Assembly: GCF_000214135.1 (NCBI RefSeq)
Contig: NZ_AFIE01000001.1
Span: 1-64,000 of the forward strand
From: Acinetobacter sp. P8-3-8
Lineage (GTDB): Bacteria; Pseudomonadota; Gammaproteobacteria; Pseudomonadales; Moraxellaceae
Direction: 5' to 3'
Length of the DNA: 64,000 bases
Shown: positions 1 to 9,343 of the stretch, one piece after another
Layout of the letters: every line of letters begins with the position of its first letter
Numbering within the stretch: the first letter of the stretch is position 1
Position numbers and translations under genes: made by a program
The notes under the pieces: generated by a model
What the model was told of the DNA's origin: nothing
The model's database searches: none
Seen by the model: only the letters and a program-made list of their open reading frames with translations

Positions 1-271
1 TGTTTATTATTTAAGTGAGTAGAGCGAGGCATAGCCTTGATTGTAGGAGAGGTATAGAGGATCGAGCTTATATAGAGTAGGTCAATATTAAGACTTAAGC
101 ATAAATAGAGTATTTTGAATTGTTTGGTAATGAATTTTTAATAGATACATTGTGTAATAAAACTAAAATATAGGATTTACCTATTATCGGGTTTTTTAAT
201 CAATTTATTGCAACAACTGATAAAAATTGGTACTTTTTTGTACAGGAATAATAAAAAAAGGAAGGTAGATC

Positions 272-745
272 ATGTTGATCAATAATACGGAACAGTCTGA
301 TTATTTAAAAGTTATATGGGTTTTGTTACTTACATTAGGGGTATCGCAAGCTAATGCTAAAAGCACCTTAGATGATAATAGTCTGGCTGATGAGGTCGGG
401 GGTGTCGTTAAACTATCACCTATTATTATTAGTGCAGTTAAACAAGATGTACAACAGTCGATAGAAGAACAAAATAATCTGCAACAGCAACTTGCTAGAG
501 AACAAGCTGATAAGGCCAAAAAAGATGAAATTTATTCGACAGTCTTAACGGATTATGAATGGCAGAAAAAAGATCCAGATTCAAATAAACCTTCGGATAA
601 ATATCTCAAACCGTATGAAAAATATAAATTTATTGAGATTGGCTATAATCCATATCAACGCCATGACGTCAGAATCACAACCGATGATCGTGTGACGATC
701 TATATCGGTCATGAAATTGACGGTGTGGGTTTTGTTGGACATTAA
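272..745 (+). CDS. Small secreted protein of unknown function
   Basis: The family is not recognised. The 157-residue product has a hydrophobic stretch at about residues 14-26 ending in an Ala-x-Ala type site (SQANAKS), which suggests Sec export to the periplasm. A Gln/Glu-rich segment at about residues 60-85 looks like a short coiled coil. The C-terminal 70 residues are Tyr-, Asp- and Lys-rich and could form a small beta domain. The start is supported by a purine-rich site (aaggaaggt) about 5 bases upstream of the ATG. Its stop codon overlaps the stop of the convergent rlmKL gene by 4 bases, so no separate terminator fits between them. Confidence 0.7.
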   Translation: MLINNTEQSDYLKVIWVLLLTLGVSQANAKSTLDDNSLADEVGGVVKLSPIIISAVKQDVQQSIEEQNNLQQQLAREQADKAKKDEIYSTVLTDYEWQKKDPDSNKPSDKYLKPYEKYKFIEIGYNPYQRHDVRITTDDRVTIYIGHEIDGVGFVGH

Positions 746-2946
746 ACAGGGTGGTGTTTAATTTTCCATGCTCTATGGATTTTAGTATTGCGTTTGAAAT
801 CTAAGCCAATGGTTTCATTTGTGATTTCTTGAACGTCAAACATGGCTTGAACTTCTTCATCCATTTCAAAACCACGATAGTTATTTGAGAAATACAAAGT
901 ACCTTCCGTGGTTAAGCGGTTCATAGCACGTTTTAACAATGAGTTGTGATCACGTTGTACGTCAAAAGTACCATAGAACTTTTTAGAGTTTGAGAAGGTT
1001 GGCGGGTCAATGAAGATCATATCATATTGTTCATGACCTTCTTTTAACCATTCAAAACAATCGCTTGAGAAGAATTGGTGTTGTTCATCAGGGTGATCTA
1101 CAGTCAAACCATTTAAAACAAAGTTTTCTTTAGACCAGTTTAAATAAGTATTGGATAAATCGACACTGGTTGTACTTGCCGCACCACCTAAAGCTGCATG
1201 TAGACTTGCTGTAGATGTATAACTATACAAATTCAAGAAGTGCTTACCTTTGGCTTCTGCTGCGATACGTAAACGCATTTGACGATGGTCTAAGAATAGA
1301 CCCGTATCTAAATAGTCAGTTAAATTGACTAATATTTTTGCTTTGCCTTCTTGTACGATAAAACGTTTAGACGCAGTACTTTGCTTGGTGTACTGTGTTT
1401 TACCTTCTTGACGAGCACGTGTTTTGATGAAAATCGCATCACGGCCTAAACCTGTCACAGCTCGAATAGATGCCAATGCAAGGTTAAAACGTTTTTTCGC
1501 TTTTTCAGGATCAATGGTTTTTGGTGGTGCATATTCTTGTACATGTAAACGATCACCGTACAAATCAACAGCAACATTAAAATCAGGCAAATCTGCATCA
1601 TATAGACGTAAGCAATAGATGTTTTCTTTCACAGCCCATTTTTTCAATGTCTGCATATTTTTTTGCAAACGATTGGTAAAGTCTTCGGCACCTTCAATTT
1701 TTTCGAATTGCTGAGGCTGCCATGTTTCAAGGAATGGCTTCATCACTGTTGCAGGCTTGATATCGCCGAAACGAATGTAAATTGGCAATTTACCATTCAT
1801 CAAACGTAAAATTTGTGGATTATTAAAGGCTAAAACGTCAGCTTGCTCAACGGCTGCTGCAATTACTGCTGCATATTGATTTGGAAAATTCTTTTGTAAA
1901 AGCGCAGACAAACCTAGATATAAAGAACGGTTTGAGGCTTTTTCACCTAAACGCTCGCCATAAGGTGGGTTGGTAACGATAAATGACGTTTTACCTTCCG
2001 TCTGGAAGTCTGGCCAATCGGCTAAAGTACGTTCTTCAATTTGAATTTGATCAAGTTGTTGTTCAAAACCTGCGGCAATAATGTTTTGCTTAGTGGCTTT
2101 TACTGCTTCCCAATCTGCATCATAAGCATAGAATTTTGGTAATTCACGTTTTAAAGCTTGTTGGTGACGTTCAGCAGCTTCAGCTTTGATTGACATCCAT
2201 AATTCATGGTCATGTCCATTCCAGCCATTAAAACCAAAACGACGAACTAAGCCTGGAGCTCGATCGGTTAGAATCATGAGTGATTCAATGATGAATGTGC
2301 CTGAACCACACATTGGATCTAAAATAATGTCAGGATTGCGTTCTTTTAACTTTGCTTTTTGCAAAATTGCAGCTGCAAGATTTTCTTTGATTGGCGCATC
2401 TGTCATAAAATGGCGATAGCCACGTTTATGTAAAGAATCACCAGATAAGTCTAAGCAATAAGTATGTTCAGTTTTGCCAGCAAGGACATATAAAGTAATT
2501 TCAGGTTGTTTAATGTCTACACTTGGGCGTTTACCCACAGCTTCCATAAACGAATCAACAACGCCGTCTTTAACACGCAAGGTTGCAAATAGGGTATTGA
2601 CCTTAATATCACGTTCGATGTGTAAGCGAACAGCAAAAGTACTTTGTGGTGCAAAAATAAGAGACCAATCAAAATTCATGGCGCCTTCATATAGCTCTTC
2701 AGCTACATCACGTGCATCGTGAGTAAATTCAAGCTCATGTACATGAATCGGTGTAAGCACACGTGAAGCAAGGCGTGACCACATGCAAATACGGTAAGCA
2801 TCTTCTAATTTGCCTTTAAAAACGAGTCTTCCAGGGAATCGTTCGACATTTTGAATACCTAAACCTTCAATTTCTTCTTGTAGTAAGGTTTCTAGTCCAT
2901 CCGCACAGGTGACCCAATATGTAGAAAGACGTGGTTTCGAATTCAT
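742..2946 (-). CDS. rlmKL: Bifunctional 23S rRNA methyltransferase RlmKL (m2G2445 / m7G2069)
   Basis: This cytoplasmic rRNA modification enzyme methylates G2445 (RlmL half) and G2069 (RlmK half) of 23S rRNA using SAM. The N-terminal 160 residues hold a THUMP-type RNA-binding region. The first methyltransferase domain shows DPMCGSGTF near residue 210 and the catalytic NPPYGERLG motif near residue 330. The second domain carries IDPPTFSNSKKF near residue 650. The length of 734 residues is normal for the fused form. I chose the ATG at 2946 (MNSKPRLSTYW) because family members begin at this point; an in-frame upstream ATG at 2973 would add nine unlikely residues. Confidence 0.95.
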   Translation of the reverse strand: MNSKPRLSTYWVTCADGLETLLQEEIEGLGIQNVERFPGRLVFKGKLEDAYRICMWSRLASRVLTPIHVHELEFTHDARDVAEELYEGAMNFDWSLIFAPQSTFAVRLHIERDIKVNTLFATLRVKDGVVDSFMEAVGKRPSVDIKQPEITLYVLAGKTEHTYCLDLSGDSLHKRGYRHFMTDAPIKENLAAAILQKAKLKERNPDIILDPMCGSGTFIIESLMILTDRAPGLVRRFGFNGWNGHDHELWMSIKAEAAERHQQALKRELPKFYAYDADWEAVKATKQNIIAAGFEQQLDQIQIEERTLADWPDFQTEGKTSFIVTNPPYGERLGEKASNRSLYLGLSALLQKNFPNQYAAVIAAAVEQADVLAFNNPQILRLMNGKLPIYIRFGDIKPATVMKPFLETWQPQQFEKIEGAEDFTNRLQKNMQTLKKWAVKENIYCLRLYDADLPDFNVAVDLYGDRLHVQEYAPPKTIDPEKAKKRFNLALASIRAVTGLGRDAIFIKTRARQEGKTQYTKQSTASKRFIVQEGKAKILVNLTDYLDTGLFLDHRQMRLRIAAEAKGKHFLNLYSYTSTASLHAALGGAASTTSVDLSNTYLNWSKENFVLNGLTVDHPDEQHQFFSSDCFEWLKEGHEQYDMIFIDPPTFSNSKKFYGTFDVQRDHNSLLKRAMNRLTTEGTLYFSNNYRGFEMDEEVQAMFDVQEITNETIGLDFKRNTKIHRAWKIKHHPV

Positions 2947-3546
2947 GAACAATTTCCAAAGACTGTAAAGCAATCTAACATTTTAACGTATTTTGATGAC
3001 GAAAACTTGAGGTTTGATCAATGAATAGGATTTTTTTGGAGAATTAAGCTTAATTTTGGATGAAATTGAAAATATTCACCTAAAATTGAACTATTGTAAT
3101 GGAACTTTCAATAAGTCTCTTACAAAAGTCAAAAATGATTAAAAATTAGCAGTAAAATTAATATTGAAATATCTTCTCCCTCTTGCGTGTAATAACGCTC
3201 ATCTTCGATCTTTATATAAAGAAGAGGGAACTTCCATTATAAAAATATTCATCACAACTCGACTTACGCAAGCAGCCTAATATTTTTAAAAATACATAAT
3301 AAATCACATTAAAAAGTCTGTCTGCTTCATCTGTATAGGAATAACAAGTAGTAATTTATGTATTTTTTAAGGATTTAAAATCCTGAATGAATACTATAAC
3401 TATATGAAAAATTGATAAATATTAATTTAGATTTACTTCATATTTTACTTTTTGGTATGTAATTTGCTTATTAATATCCCGTATTAAGTCAGTAAATTGA
3501 TTTATTTTTTTGGTTGAACTTTAGTTTGATTTATTTGGGGATTTTT
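2947..3546. other. AT-rich intergenic region
   Basis: About 600 bases without a credible gene. It carries the upstream regions of rlmKL (left) and the small gene at 3547 (right). The only structure I noticed is a 7-bp inverted repeat (CCCTCTT at 3178-3184 and AAGAGGG at 3222-3228) with a 37-base loop, too weak to call a terminator. Confidence 0.5.
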
Positions 3547-3903
3547 ATGCAAAAAGTATCTTCTATCGGTTTTGAAAATCATTCAGAAGCGTTTTCAATT
3601 GCAACATTGATGTTAGCTCGTTTAAGACGTGTTGCAGGTCGTGTGATTGATGTGATGTATTTGGTTGAAAATAAAACGTATGCACAATATGTCATTGAAT
3701 TATCTGTGTCTGTTCAAGATATGGAACTCAAAAGACATGCTTTGCGTTTGCAACATTTACTTGATGAGGAAGAACCTGAAATACCCGTTGAATCAGTAAG
3801 AACCATGCAAGCCACTCAAGACGAAGAATATGTTTCTGGTGCAACAGAGGAAGAAATTTACCGTGCACAAGTTTCACATCACTATATTGGTGCATTGAGA
3901 TAA
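3547..3903 (+). CDS. Conserved small protein, function unknown
   Basis: The 118-residue cytoplasmic protein has no recognised domain. It begins with MQKVSSIGFENHS, has a helical, Arg-rich segment (LMLARLRRVAGRVIDVMY) at about residues 22-39, a middle that looks helical, and an acidic Glu-rich region at about residues 75-105. There is no signal peptide or membrane segment. The ATG at 3547 is preferred over an upstream start at 3514 because a clear ribosome-binding site (ggggat) lies just before it. A 15-bp hairpin follows the stop, so the gene is probably monocistronic. Confidence 0.7.
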   Translation: MQKVSSIGFENHSEAFSIATLMLARLRRVAGRVIDVMYLVENKTYAQYVIELSVSVQDMELKRHALRLQHLLDEEEPEIPVESVRTMQATQDEEYVSGATEEEIYRAQVSHHYIGALR

Positions 3904-3915
3904 TCTTCAATTTAA

Positions 3916-3949
3916 TTAGGCTCTAAATTTTGTTAAATTTAGAGCCTAA
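3916..3949 (+). terminator. Strong 15-bp hairpin after the 3547 gene
   Basis: TTAGGCTCTAAATTT (3916-3930) pairs perfectly with AAATTTAGAGCCTAA (3935-3949) around a TGTT loop. No T-tract follows, so it may act as a 3'-end stabilising or processing structure rather than a classical intrinsic terminator. Confidence 0.55.
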
Positions 3950-4057
3950 GCATAACCAAAATAAACTTAGTTTACTGAATATTAATCATTTATTTTGCAA
4001 TGTTAAAATAATGATTATTTGTCTAAATCTTCATCTGCCAAAGAAAAATAAAATCTG

Positions 4058-4063
4058 TATAAT
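4058..4063 (+). promoter_or_regulatory. Candidate -10 box of pyrB
   Basis: A perfect TATAAT lies 30 bases upstream of the pyrB ATG. No good -35 hexamer is visible at 16-18 bases spacing, so this is a partial promoter call. Confidence 0.4.
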
Positions 4064-4092
4064 ACGTTAACTTAACATGTAAGGAATCTCTC

Positions 4093-5109
4093 ATGCACTT
4101 GGCGGCATTGCATACTCCGAGTCAGATTCAACTCAATCAAGATGGGCACTTAAAACATTTCCTCACCATCGAAGGTCTTTCAAAACAAACTCTCACAAAA
4201 ATATTGGACACTGCACAGTCCTTTTTTAATGACCAAAATCAGCTCATTACCAACAACCTCTTAGAAGGTCGTACTGTGATGAATTTATTCTTTGAAAATT
4301 CTACACGTACTAGAACAACTTTTGAGGCCGCAGCCAAACGTTTATCAGCCAATGTTCTCAATATTGATATTGCGCGTTCAAGTACCTCAAAAGGGGAAAC
4401 CTTGCGCGATACGCTTTGGAACCTTGAAGCAATGGCAGCAGATATTTTTGTGGTACGCCATTCATCTTCTGGTGCAGCACATTTTATTGCTGAAACGGTT
4501 TGCCCACATGTTGCTATCATCAATGCAGGAGATGGACGCCACGCACATCCAACGCAAGCGATGTTAGATATGCTCACCATTCGCCGTGAAACCAAGAAAA
4601 AATTTGAAGACATGAGCGTCGCTATTATTGGTGATATTAAACATTCACGTGTGGCACGTTCTGATATTGCTGCGTTGCAAACTTTAGGATGCAAAGATAT
4701 TCGTGTGATTGCGCCAAATACATTATTACCTTTGGGTTTTAGCGAGTTTGGTGAAGGTGTGCGCTTGTTTAATAATATGGAACAAGGCATTCAAGACTGT
4801 GATGTGATTATTACCTTACGTATTCAAAATGAGCGTATAGATTCACCAGCACTTTCTTCACAATCTGAATTTTACAAAATGTATGGTTTGAACAAAGAAC
4901 GTTTGGCTATGGCAAAACCAGATTGTATCGTGATGCATCCAGGGCCAATGAACCGTGGTGTAGAAATCGATTCAAGTATTGCAGATGGGCCACAGTCAGT
5001 GATTCTTCATCAAGTGACCAATGGTATTGCTGTGCGTATGGCAGTATTAGCATTGGCAATGCAAGGGCAGTTACAAGAAAAAGGTTTGTTAGAAGCAATC
5101 GCAGTTTAA
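4093..5109 (+). CDS. pyrB: Aspartate carbamoyltransferase catalytic chain
   Basis: It catalyses carbamoyl phosphate + L-aspartate to N-carbamoyl-aspartate, the committed step of pyrimidine synthesis. The carbamoyl-phosphate signature STRTRT is at residues 70-75, with HPTQAMLD in the middle and HPGPMNRG near residue 280. At 338 residues it carries an N-terminal extension of about 25 residues relative to the E. coli enzyme, as in Pseudomonas class A ATCases. The next gene, 16 bases downstream, is a dihydroorotase-like pseudoenzyme and there is no pyrI, so the holoenzyme is probably the PyrB/PyrC' dodecamer known from Pseudomonas. An AAGGA ribosome-binding site precedes the ATG. Confidence 0.96.
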   Translation: MHLAALHTPSQIQLNQDGHLKHFLTIEGLSKQTLTKILDTAQSFFNDQNQLITNNLLEGRTVMNLFFENSTRTRTTFEAAAKRLSANVLNIDIARSSTSKGETLRDTLWNLEAMAADIFVVRHSSSGAAHFIAETVCPHVAIINAGDGRHAHPTQAMLDMLTIRRETKKKFEDMSVAIIGDIKHSRVARSDIAALQTLGCKDIRVIAPNTLLPLGFSEFGEGVRLFNNMEQGIQDCDVIITLRIQNERIDSPALSSQSEFYKMYGLNKERLAMAKPDCIVMHPGPMNRGVEIDSSIADGPQSVILHQVTNGIAVRMAVLALAMQGQLQEKGLLEAIAV

Positions 5110-5125
5110 GGTGAAGGATAAAGTC

Positions 5126-6361
5126 ATGAGTATTGTTAAAATTGAAAATGTACGTGTCTTAGATCCGATCAAAAAAACTGACCGTGTAGAAACAGTTTAT
5201 ATTGAAAATGGAAAGATCATTGCTGCATCAGATAGCGTAACTGAAACGATCGATGGTCAAGGCAAATGGTTAATGCCAACCATGGTTGATTTGTGTGCTC
5301 GTTTGCGTGAACCGGGTCAACAGCAACATGGAACATTAAAGTCTGAAGGTAAAGCAGCACGTGAAAATGGTATTTTACATGTCATTACACCGCCAGATTC
5401 ACAACCCATCGTGCAAGATAATGGTGCTTTGATTCATGGGCTTGTTGAAAAAGCCATGCTAGATGGTGGCATTTATTTGCATGTGATTGGCGCGCAAACA
5501 CAGGGCTTAAATGGTAAACAACCTGCAAATATGGCAGGTTTGAAAAAGGGTGGTTGTACAGCGGTTTCAAATGCTTACGCACCTTTTGAAAATGATGATG
5601 TGGTGATTCGTACATTAGAATACGCAGCAGGTTTGGACATGACTGTGGTGTTCTATCCAGAAGAGCATCAAATTGCTAAAGATGGTTGTGTGCATGAAGG
5701 GTTTGTTGCATCACGCCAAGGCTTGCCAATGATTCCTGCAATTGCAGAAACTATTGCCATTGCGAAATATCTTTTGATGATTGAGATGACTGGTGTGAAA
5801 GCTCATTTTGGGCTTATTTCAGCAGGTGCATCTGTAGAGCTCATTAAAATAGCCAAAGATAAAGGTTTACCCGTCACTGCCGATGTAGCCATGCATCAAC
5901 TACACCTCACAGATCAACTGATTGATGGATTTAATTCTTTAGCACATGTTCGTCCGCCTTTACGTGCTGAAAAAGATAAAGAATTATTACGTCAGGGTGT
6001 AAAAGACGGTGTCATCGATTCGATCTGTACACACCATGAGCCATTGAGTAGTTCTGCAAAACTTGCGCCGTTTGCAGAAACTTTGCCGGGAATGACTGCT
6101 TTTGATACTTATGTACCGTTCGGTGTGCAGTTGGTGAATGAAGGTGTTTTTGAACCTTTGGAATGGGTTGAGAAAGTTACACTTGCACCTGCAAAAGTTG
6201 CCAATATGGTTGATCGTTGGAGTCAAGAGTCTGGCTGGGTATTGGTTGATCCTGAATTAGAATGGACAGTTTCTAAAGAGAATATTCTTTCTCAAGGGAA
6301 AAATACGCCTCTTATCAATCAAAATGTCCGTGGTAAAGTGATTCAAACTTTTATTGTCTAA
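5126..6361 (+). CDS. pyrC': Non-catalytic dihydroorotase-like subunit of ATCase (PyrC')
   Basis: The amidohydrolase-fold protein of 411 residues belongs to the dihydroorotase family, but the metal-binding D-x-H-x-H-x-R-E-P-G signature reads D-L-C-A-R-L-R-E-P-G at residues 55-64, so both zinc-ligating histidines are gone. The late active-site motif is also altered (CTHHEPLSS). In Pseudomonas a comparable inactive PyrC' is required to assemble active ATCase, and the tight coupling to pyrB suggests the same here. True dihydroorotase activity must come from another pyrC elsewhere. The ATG at 5126 was chosen because a good ribosome-binding site (gaagga) precedes it, unlike the in-frame GTG at 5111. 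Confidence 0.88.
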   Translation: MSIVKIENVRVLDPIKKTDRVETVYIENGKIIAASDSVTETIDGQGKWLMPTMVDLCARLREPGQQQHGTLKSEGKAARENGILHVITPPDSQPIVQDNGALIHGLVEKAMLDGGIYLHVIGAQTQGLNGKQPANMAGLKKGGCTAVSNAYAPFENDDVVIRTLEYAAGLDMTVVFYPEEHQIAKDGCVHEGFVASRQGLPMIPAIAETIAIAKYLLMIEMTGVKAHFGLISAGASVELIKIAKDKGLPVTADVAMHQLHLTDQLIDGFNSLAHVRPPLRAEKDKELLRQGVKDGVIDSICTHHEPLSSSAKLAPFAETLPGMTAFDTYVPFGVQLVNEGVFEPLEWVEKVTLAPAKVANMVDRWSQESGWVLVDPELEWTVSKENILSQGKNTPLINQNVRGKVIQTFIV

Positions 6362-6388
6362 GCTTTATCGTATTCTTATATTTCTGAG

Positions 6389-6409
6389 TCAGCTTCGGCT
6401 GGCTTTTTT
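6389..6409 (+). terminator. Intrinsic terminator of the pyrB-pyrC' operon
   Basis: GTCAGC-TTCG-GCTGGC stem with a stable TTCG tetraloop followed by a T-run, 28 bases after the pyrC' stop. Confidence 0.8.
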
Positions 6410-6539
6410 ATGTGTGATATAAATATGGTTTAACTACAAAAAACTATTATTATTCTCATTATTTAATAACTAGAATAAAAACGGTCAATAACTGATTCTA
6501 TTATTACAAAACAACAATGACACAGGAGTGTTCAGTATT

Positions 6540-8081
6540 ATGAATATTATTGAGCTGTTAAAAGAAAAAGTGACATCAAAATTATTACAGGGTGATAATC
6601 AGTTTCAAGATGAGAAAATAGAAGCGCTAACGGCTTTTTATCCGATTCTGTTAACCGTGTTTAAATCTAAACCTGAATTAATTGAAATCTTACAACAAAG
6701 TCTGAATCCACGTTTGGGTGAAGTTTTTAACAATAATGCGGAGTCAGTGAGTCATTTTCTCGGATTAGTTGGTGGTGAAGCACCAGCAAATGAAATCGAA
6801 AAGACTTTAAATCATGCCATATCACCAACGTTGTATTTACTCGAAGATCAAACGGGCACTGACGATAAACTGGCGATTTTCGATCTGATACAATCACAAT
6901 GGGCAAATATTCAAGCGGCATTACCTGTGTGGGCTTCTGGATTATTTTCTGCGATTGGGTTAAGTGTTGGCGGCTTAGGTTTTGGTGCACAAGCTCAAGC
7001 TGCACCTGTGGTTGAAACCATTATCCCGACACCGCCAGTCGATCCGATTGTGACAACACCTGTCCCACCAGAGCCATTATCCAGTCATCAAGCGGTGAGT
7101 GAGCCTGAACCTAAAAAATCAAATTTATTTTTAACAGCATTGATTGCTTTATTAATTCTCATTGTTTTGGCATTTCTACTATTAAGAAGTTGTAAAAATG
7201 ATGATGTCACAGCACCAGCAAATCAAGCAACTACAACGGCTCAGCAACCTGCACATTTTCAAATTACTACAGATCCACAAGGTGGGTTGGTCACATGCTC
7301 AGCAAAAATCGGTCATGAGGCGTTTACAACAGCTTTACAAAATGAAGTGAAACAAATTTTCGCTCATTCAGTCGGTTGTGGTATTGATTCAAGTCAAAGC
7401 TTTAATGCTGAATTGATCGATCAGAACTCTTTGGTCAGTGTTTTAAAATTGGTGAAGGGTATTCCAAATGCATCATTAACTTGGACGGGTAATGAAATCT
7501 CACTACAAGGTGCAGATCCAGCAACTTTACAAGCATTGGCTGAAAAGATTAAGCCTTTAGTGAAAGACATGAATGTTGTTGTACAAAAACCGTTAAGTGA
7601 AAGTGAAGCTGTTTCTTCAAGTATTGAACAGGCTAAGCAAGCACTGCAAGGTTTAGACCCAAGCAAAGCCAAAGCCTTAGATATTGCAACAGCACTGAAT
7701 ATGCAAATTATCAATTTTGCGAGTGGTTCAAATTCAATTCCTGATGTGAATAAGCCAATTCTTGATCAAGCTGCAGCATTGATGAACCATTTACCGAATG
7801 TAAAATTATTAATTAAAGGCTATACAGATGCTGTTGGGAATGCAGATTCTAACAAAGTCTTATCACAAAAACGTGCACAAGCCGTTGCAGATTATTTGAT
7901 GAGTAAAGGTGTTTCACCAGATAAACTTTTAGCACAAGGTTTTGGACAAGAAAATCCTATTGCTGATAATGGGACTAAGGAAGGGCAATTTAAAAATAGA
8001 CGTATTGAATTTGAAGTGACCAATACTGAAACTGGAATTACACGTGAAGTTTCAGAAGAAGGAATTGAGAAAAAACAATAA
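6540..8081 (+). CDS. OmpA-family protein with cytoplasmic DUF937-like N-terminus
   Basis: The 513-residue protein has a helical N-terminal domain (about 1-130) that resembles DUF937. A Pro-rich linker (about 160-185) follows, then one transmembrane helix (LFLTALIALLILIVLAFLLL, about 196-215), a BON-like region, and a C-terminal OmpA peptidoglycan-binding domain (about 385-500; IKGYTDAVGNADSN, LSQKRAQAVADYL, NRRIEFEV). This suggests an inner-membrane protein with the OmpA domain reaching the peptidoglycan. There is no signal peptide, unlike outer-membrane OmpA. The ATG at 6540 lies 11 bases after AGGAG; a GTG at 6528 is possible but overlaps that site. A terminator follows. Its physiological role is unknown. 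Confidence 0.8.
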   Translation: MNIIELLKEKVTSKLLQGDNQFQDEKIEALTAFYPILLTVFKSKPELIEILQQSLNPRLGEVFNNNAESVSHFLGLVGGEAPANEIEKTLNHAISPTLYLLEDQTGTDDKLAIFDLIQSQWANIQAALPVWASGLFSAIGLSVGGLGFGAQAQAAPVVETIIPTPPVDPIVTTPVPPEPLSSHQAVSEPEPKKSNLFLTALIALLILIVLAFLLLRSCKNDDVTAPANQATTTAQQPAHFQITTDPQGGLVTCSAKIGHEAFTTALQNEVKQIFAHSVGCGIDSSQSFNAELIDQNSLVSVLKLVKGIPNASLTWTGNEISLQGADPATLQALAEKIKPLVKDMNVVVQKPLSESEAVSSSIEQAKQALQGLDPSKAKALDIATALNMQIINFASGSNSIPDVNKPILDQAAALMNHLPNVKLLIKGYTDAVGNADSNKVLSQKRAQAVADYLMSKGVSPDKLLAQGFGQENPIADNGTKEGQFKNRRIEFEVTNTETGITREVSEEGIEKKQ

Positions 8082-8111
8082 ACCGATATTTGATATGTTT
8101 TGATATGTATA

Positions 8112-8141
8112 GAAAAGCCCTTAAAATTAAGGGCTTTTTTC
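8112..8141 (+). terminator. Intrinsic terminator after the OmpA-family gene
   Basis: AAAAGCCCTTAA and TTAAGGGCTTTTTT form a GC-cored stem followed by T residues. It could work in both directions. Confidence 0.8.
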
Positions 8142-8334
8142 ATTTCTATTTAAAATAATCCATAACGTCAATCATAATCACTTCAATAAGTTTCAATGAA
8201 TTAGTGCTGAAATTGATCAGATATTCTAATTTGTTCTGAATGATTTTTTAGATGCATTTGGGAATGAATTGATTCCTGTGCTTATTATTGGCATGCTGTA
8301 AACATATTAAAATAGTCCATGATTTAGATTAAAT

Positions 8335-9120
8335 ATGCGCATTAGTTTCATTGGTTCAGGACGAGTGGCTCATCACCTCGCTAAACAATTGTCAAAACAA
8401 CATCAAGTTGTACAGATTTATAGTCGTCATTTAGAGCATGCTCAAATACTCGCTGAACAGTGTGATGCACAAGCGATTCAGAATTACACGCAGTTTGATA
8501 CTCATATTGATGTATTAATCATTGCTGTGAGCGATCAAGCGATTGCAGATGTAATTGGTAATGTTGCAAGCTATCTTGAAAATGTACTGATCGTGCATAC
8601 CTCAGGAAGTACGCATCTAAATGTATTGACTCAACAACATACTCGTTCAGGTGTATTTTATCCCTTACAAACCTTTAGCTTAGAACGTGGAATCGATTGG
8701 TTGAATACGCCGTTATTTGTAGAAGCAGCTAAAACTGAAGATTTGGACATATTAACCACACTTGCAAATAGTCTAAGCAATCGAGTTTACCAATACGATT
8801 CTAAGCAACGTTTAAGTCTGCATTTGGCTGCGGTATTTGCTTGTAATTTTAGCAATTATTGCTATGACATGGCAAAGCAAGTTGTCGACGCTGAGCAGGT
8901 TGATTTTAGTTTGCTTTATCCTTTAATTTTAGAAACAGCCAGTAAAGCGACTCAAAATGATCCTCAAACCATGCAAACAGGCCCTGCAATGCGTGGTGAT
9001 CAAAATATTCTCAATATGCATATGAATATGTTGTCAGATGCGGGGCGAGAGGATTTAAAAGCGTTGTATCAGGATTTAAGTTTAGGAATTCAAAATAGGC
9101 AATCATCTCCCCAAAAATAA
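8335..9120 (+). CDS. DUF2520 / Rossmann-fold oxidoreductase-like protein
   Basis: The 261-residue cytoplasmic protein has an N-terminal NAD(P)-binding Rossmann fold (MRISFIGSGRVAHHLAKQL; GxGxxA-type at residues 7-12) and an alpha-helical C-terminal half (VFACNFSNYCYDMAKQV) typical of the DUF2520 family, which is related to F420-dependent NADP reductases and 6-phosphogluconate dehydrogenase folds. The substrate is unknown. The ribosome-binding site is weak. It stands alone, with a terminator on its left. Confidence 0.8.
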   Translation: MRISFIGSGRVAHHLAKQLSKQHQVVQIYSRHLEHAQILAEQCDAQAIQNYTQFDTHIDVLIIAVSDQAIADVIGNVASYLENVLIVHTSGSTHLNVLTQQHTRSGVFYPLQTFSLERGIDWLNTPLFVEAAKTEDLDILTTLANSLSNRVYQYDSKQRLSLHLAAVFACNFSNYCYDMAKQVVDAEQVDFSLLYPLILETASKATQNDPQTMQTGPAMRGDQNILNMHMNMLSDAGREDLKALYQDLSLGIQNRQSSPQK

Positions 9121-9343
9121 GCCTGAACGAAAGAGTGGATACAACGAGCTCTATAATAATGCATTGTATTTATCTGATATTATCATCGATAAGTGTTTTT
9201 ATGGTATTGAATTATATCAGATTGTATATAATGACTTTGTGAATGAGCAATAAACTGAATTAGGAATTGCAATTCAAAAGACTTGAACATCAATGTTGTT
9301 GTTATATATTGGGTAAGTACTAAAATAAATCATTAAAGATAAA

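Noticed and set aside
231-245. GTAC-TTTTTT-GTAC as an operator
   Set aside because: Arms of only four bases; expected by chance in this composition.
1-271. Possible end of an upstream gene or RNA gene at the left edge
   Set aside because: No open frame entering from the left and no tRNA-like fold was found; it looks like plain upstream DNA of the 272 gene.
3171-3230. Inverted repeat CCCTCTT/AAGAGGG as a terminator or small RNA
   Set aside because: Only 7 bp with a 37-base loop in AT-rich DNA; not distinguishable from chance.
4239-4790. 183-codon open frame on the minus strand
   Set aside because: It lies entirely within pyrB, has no ribosome-binding site and no recognisable protein features; it is an antisense shadow.
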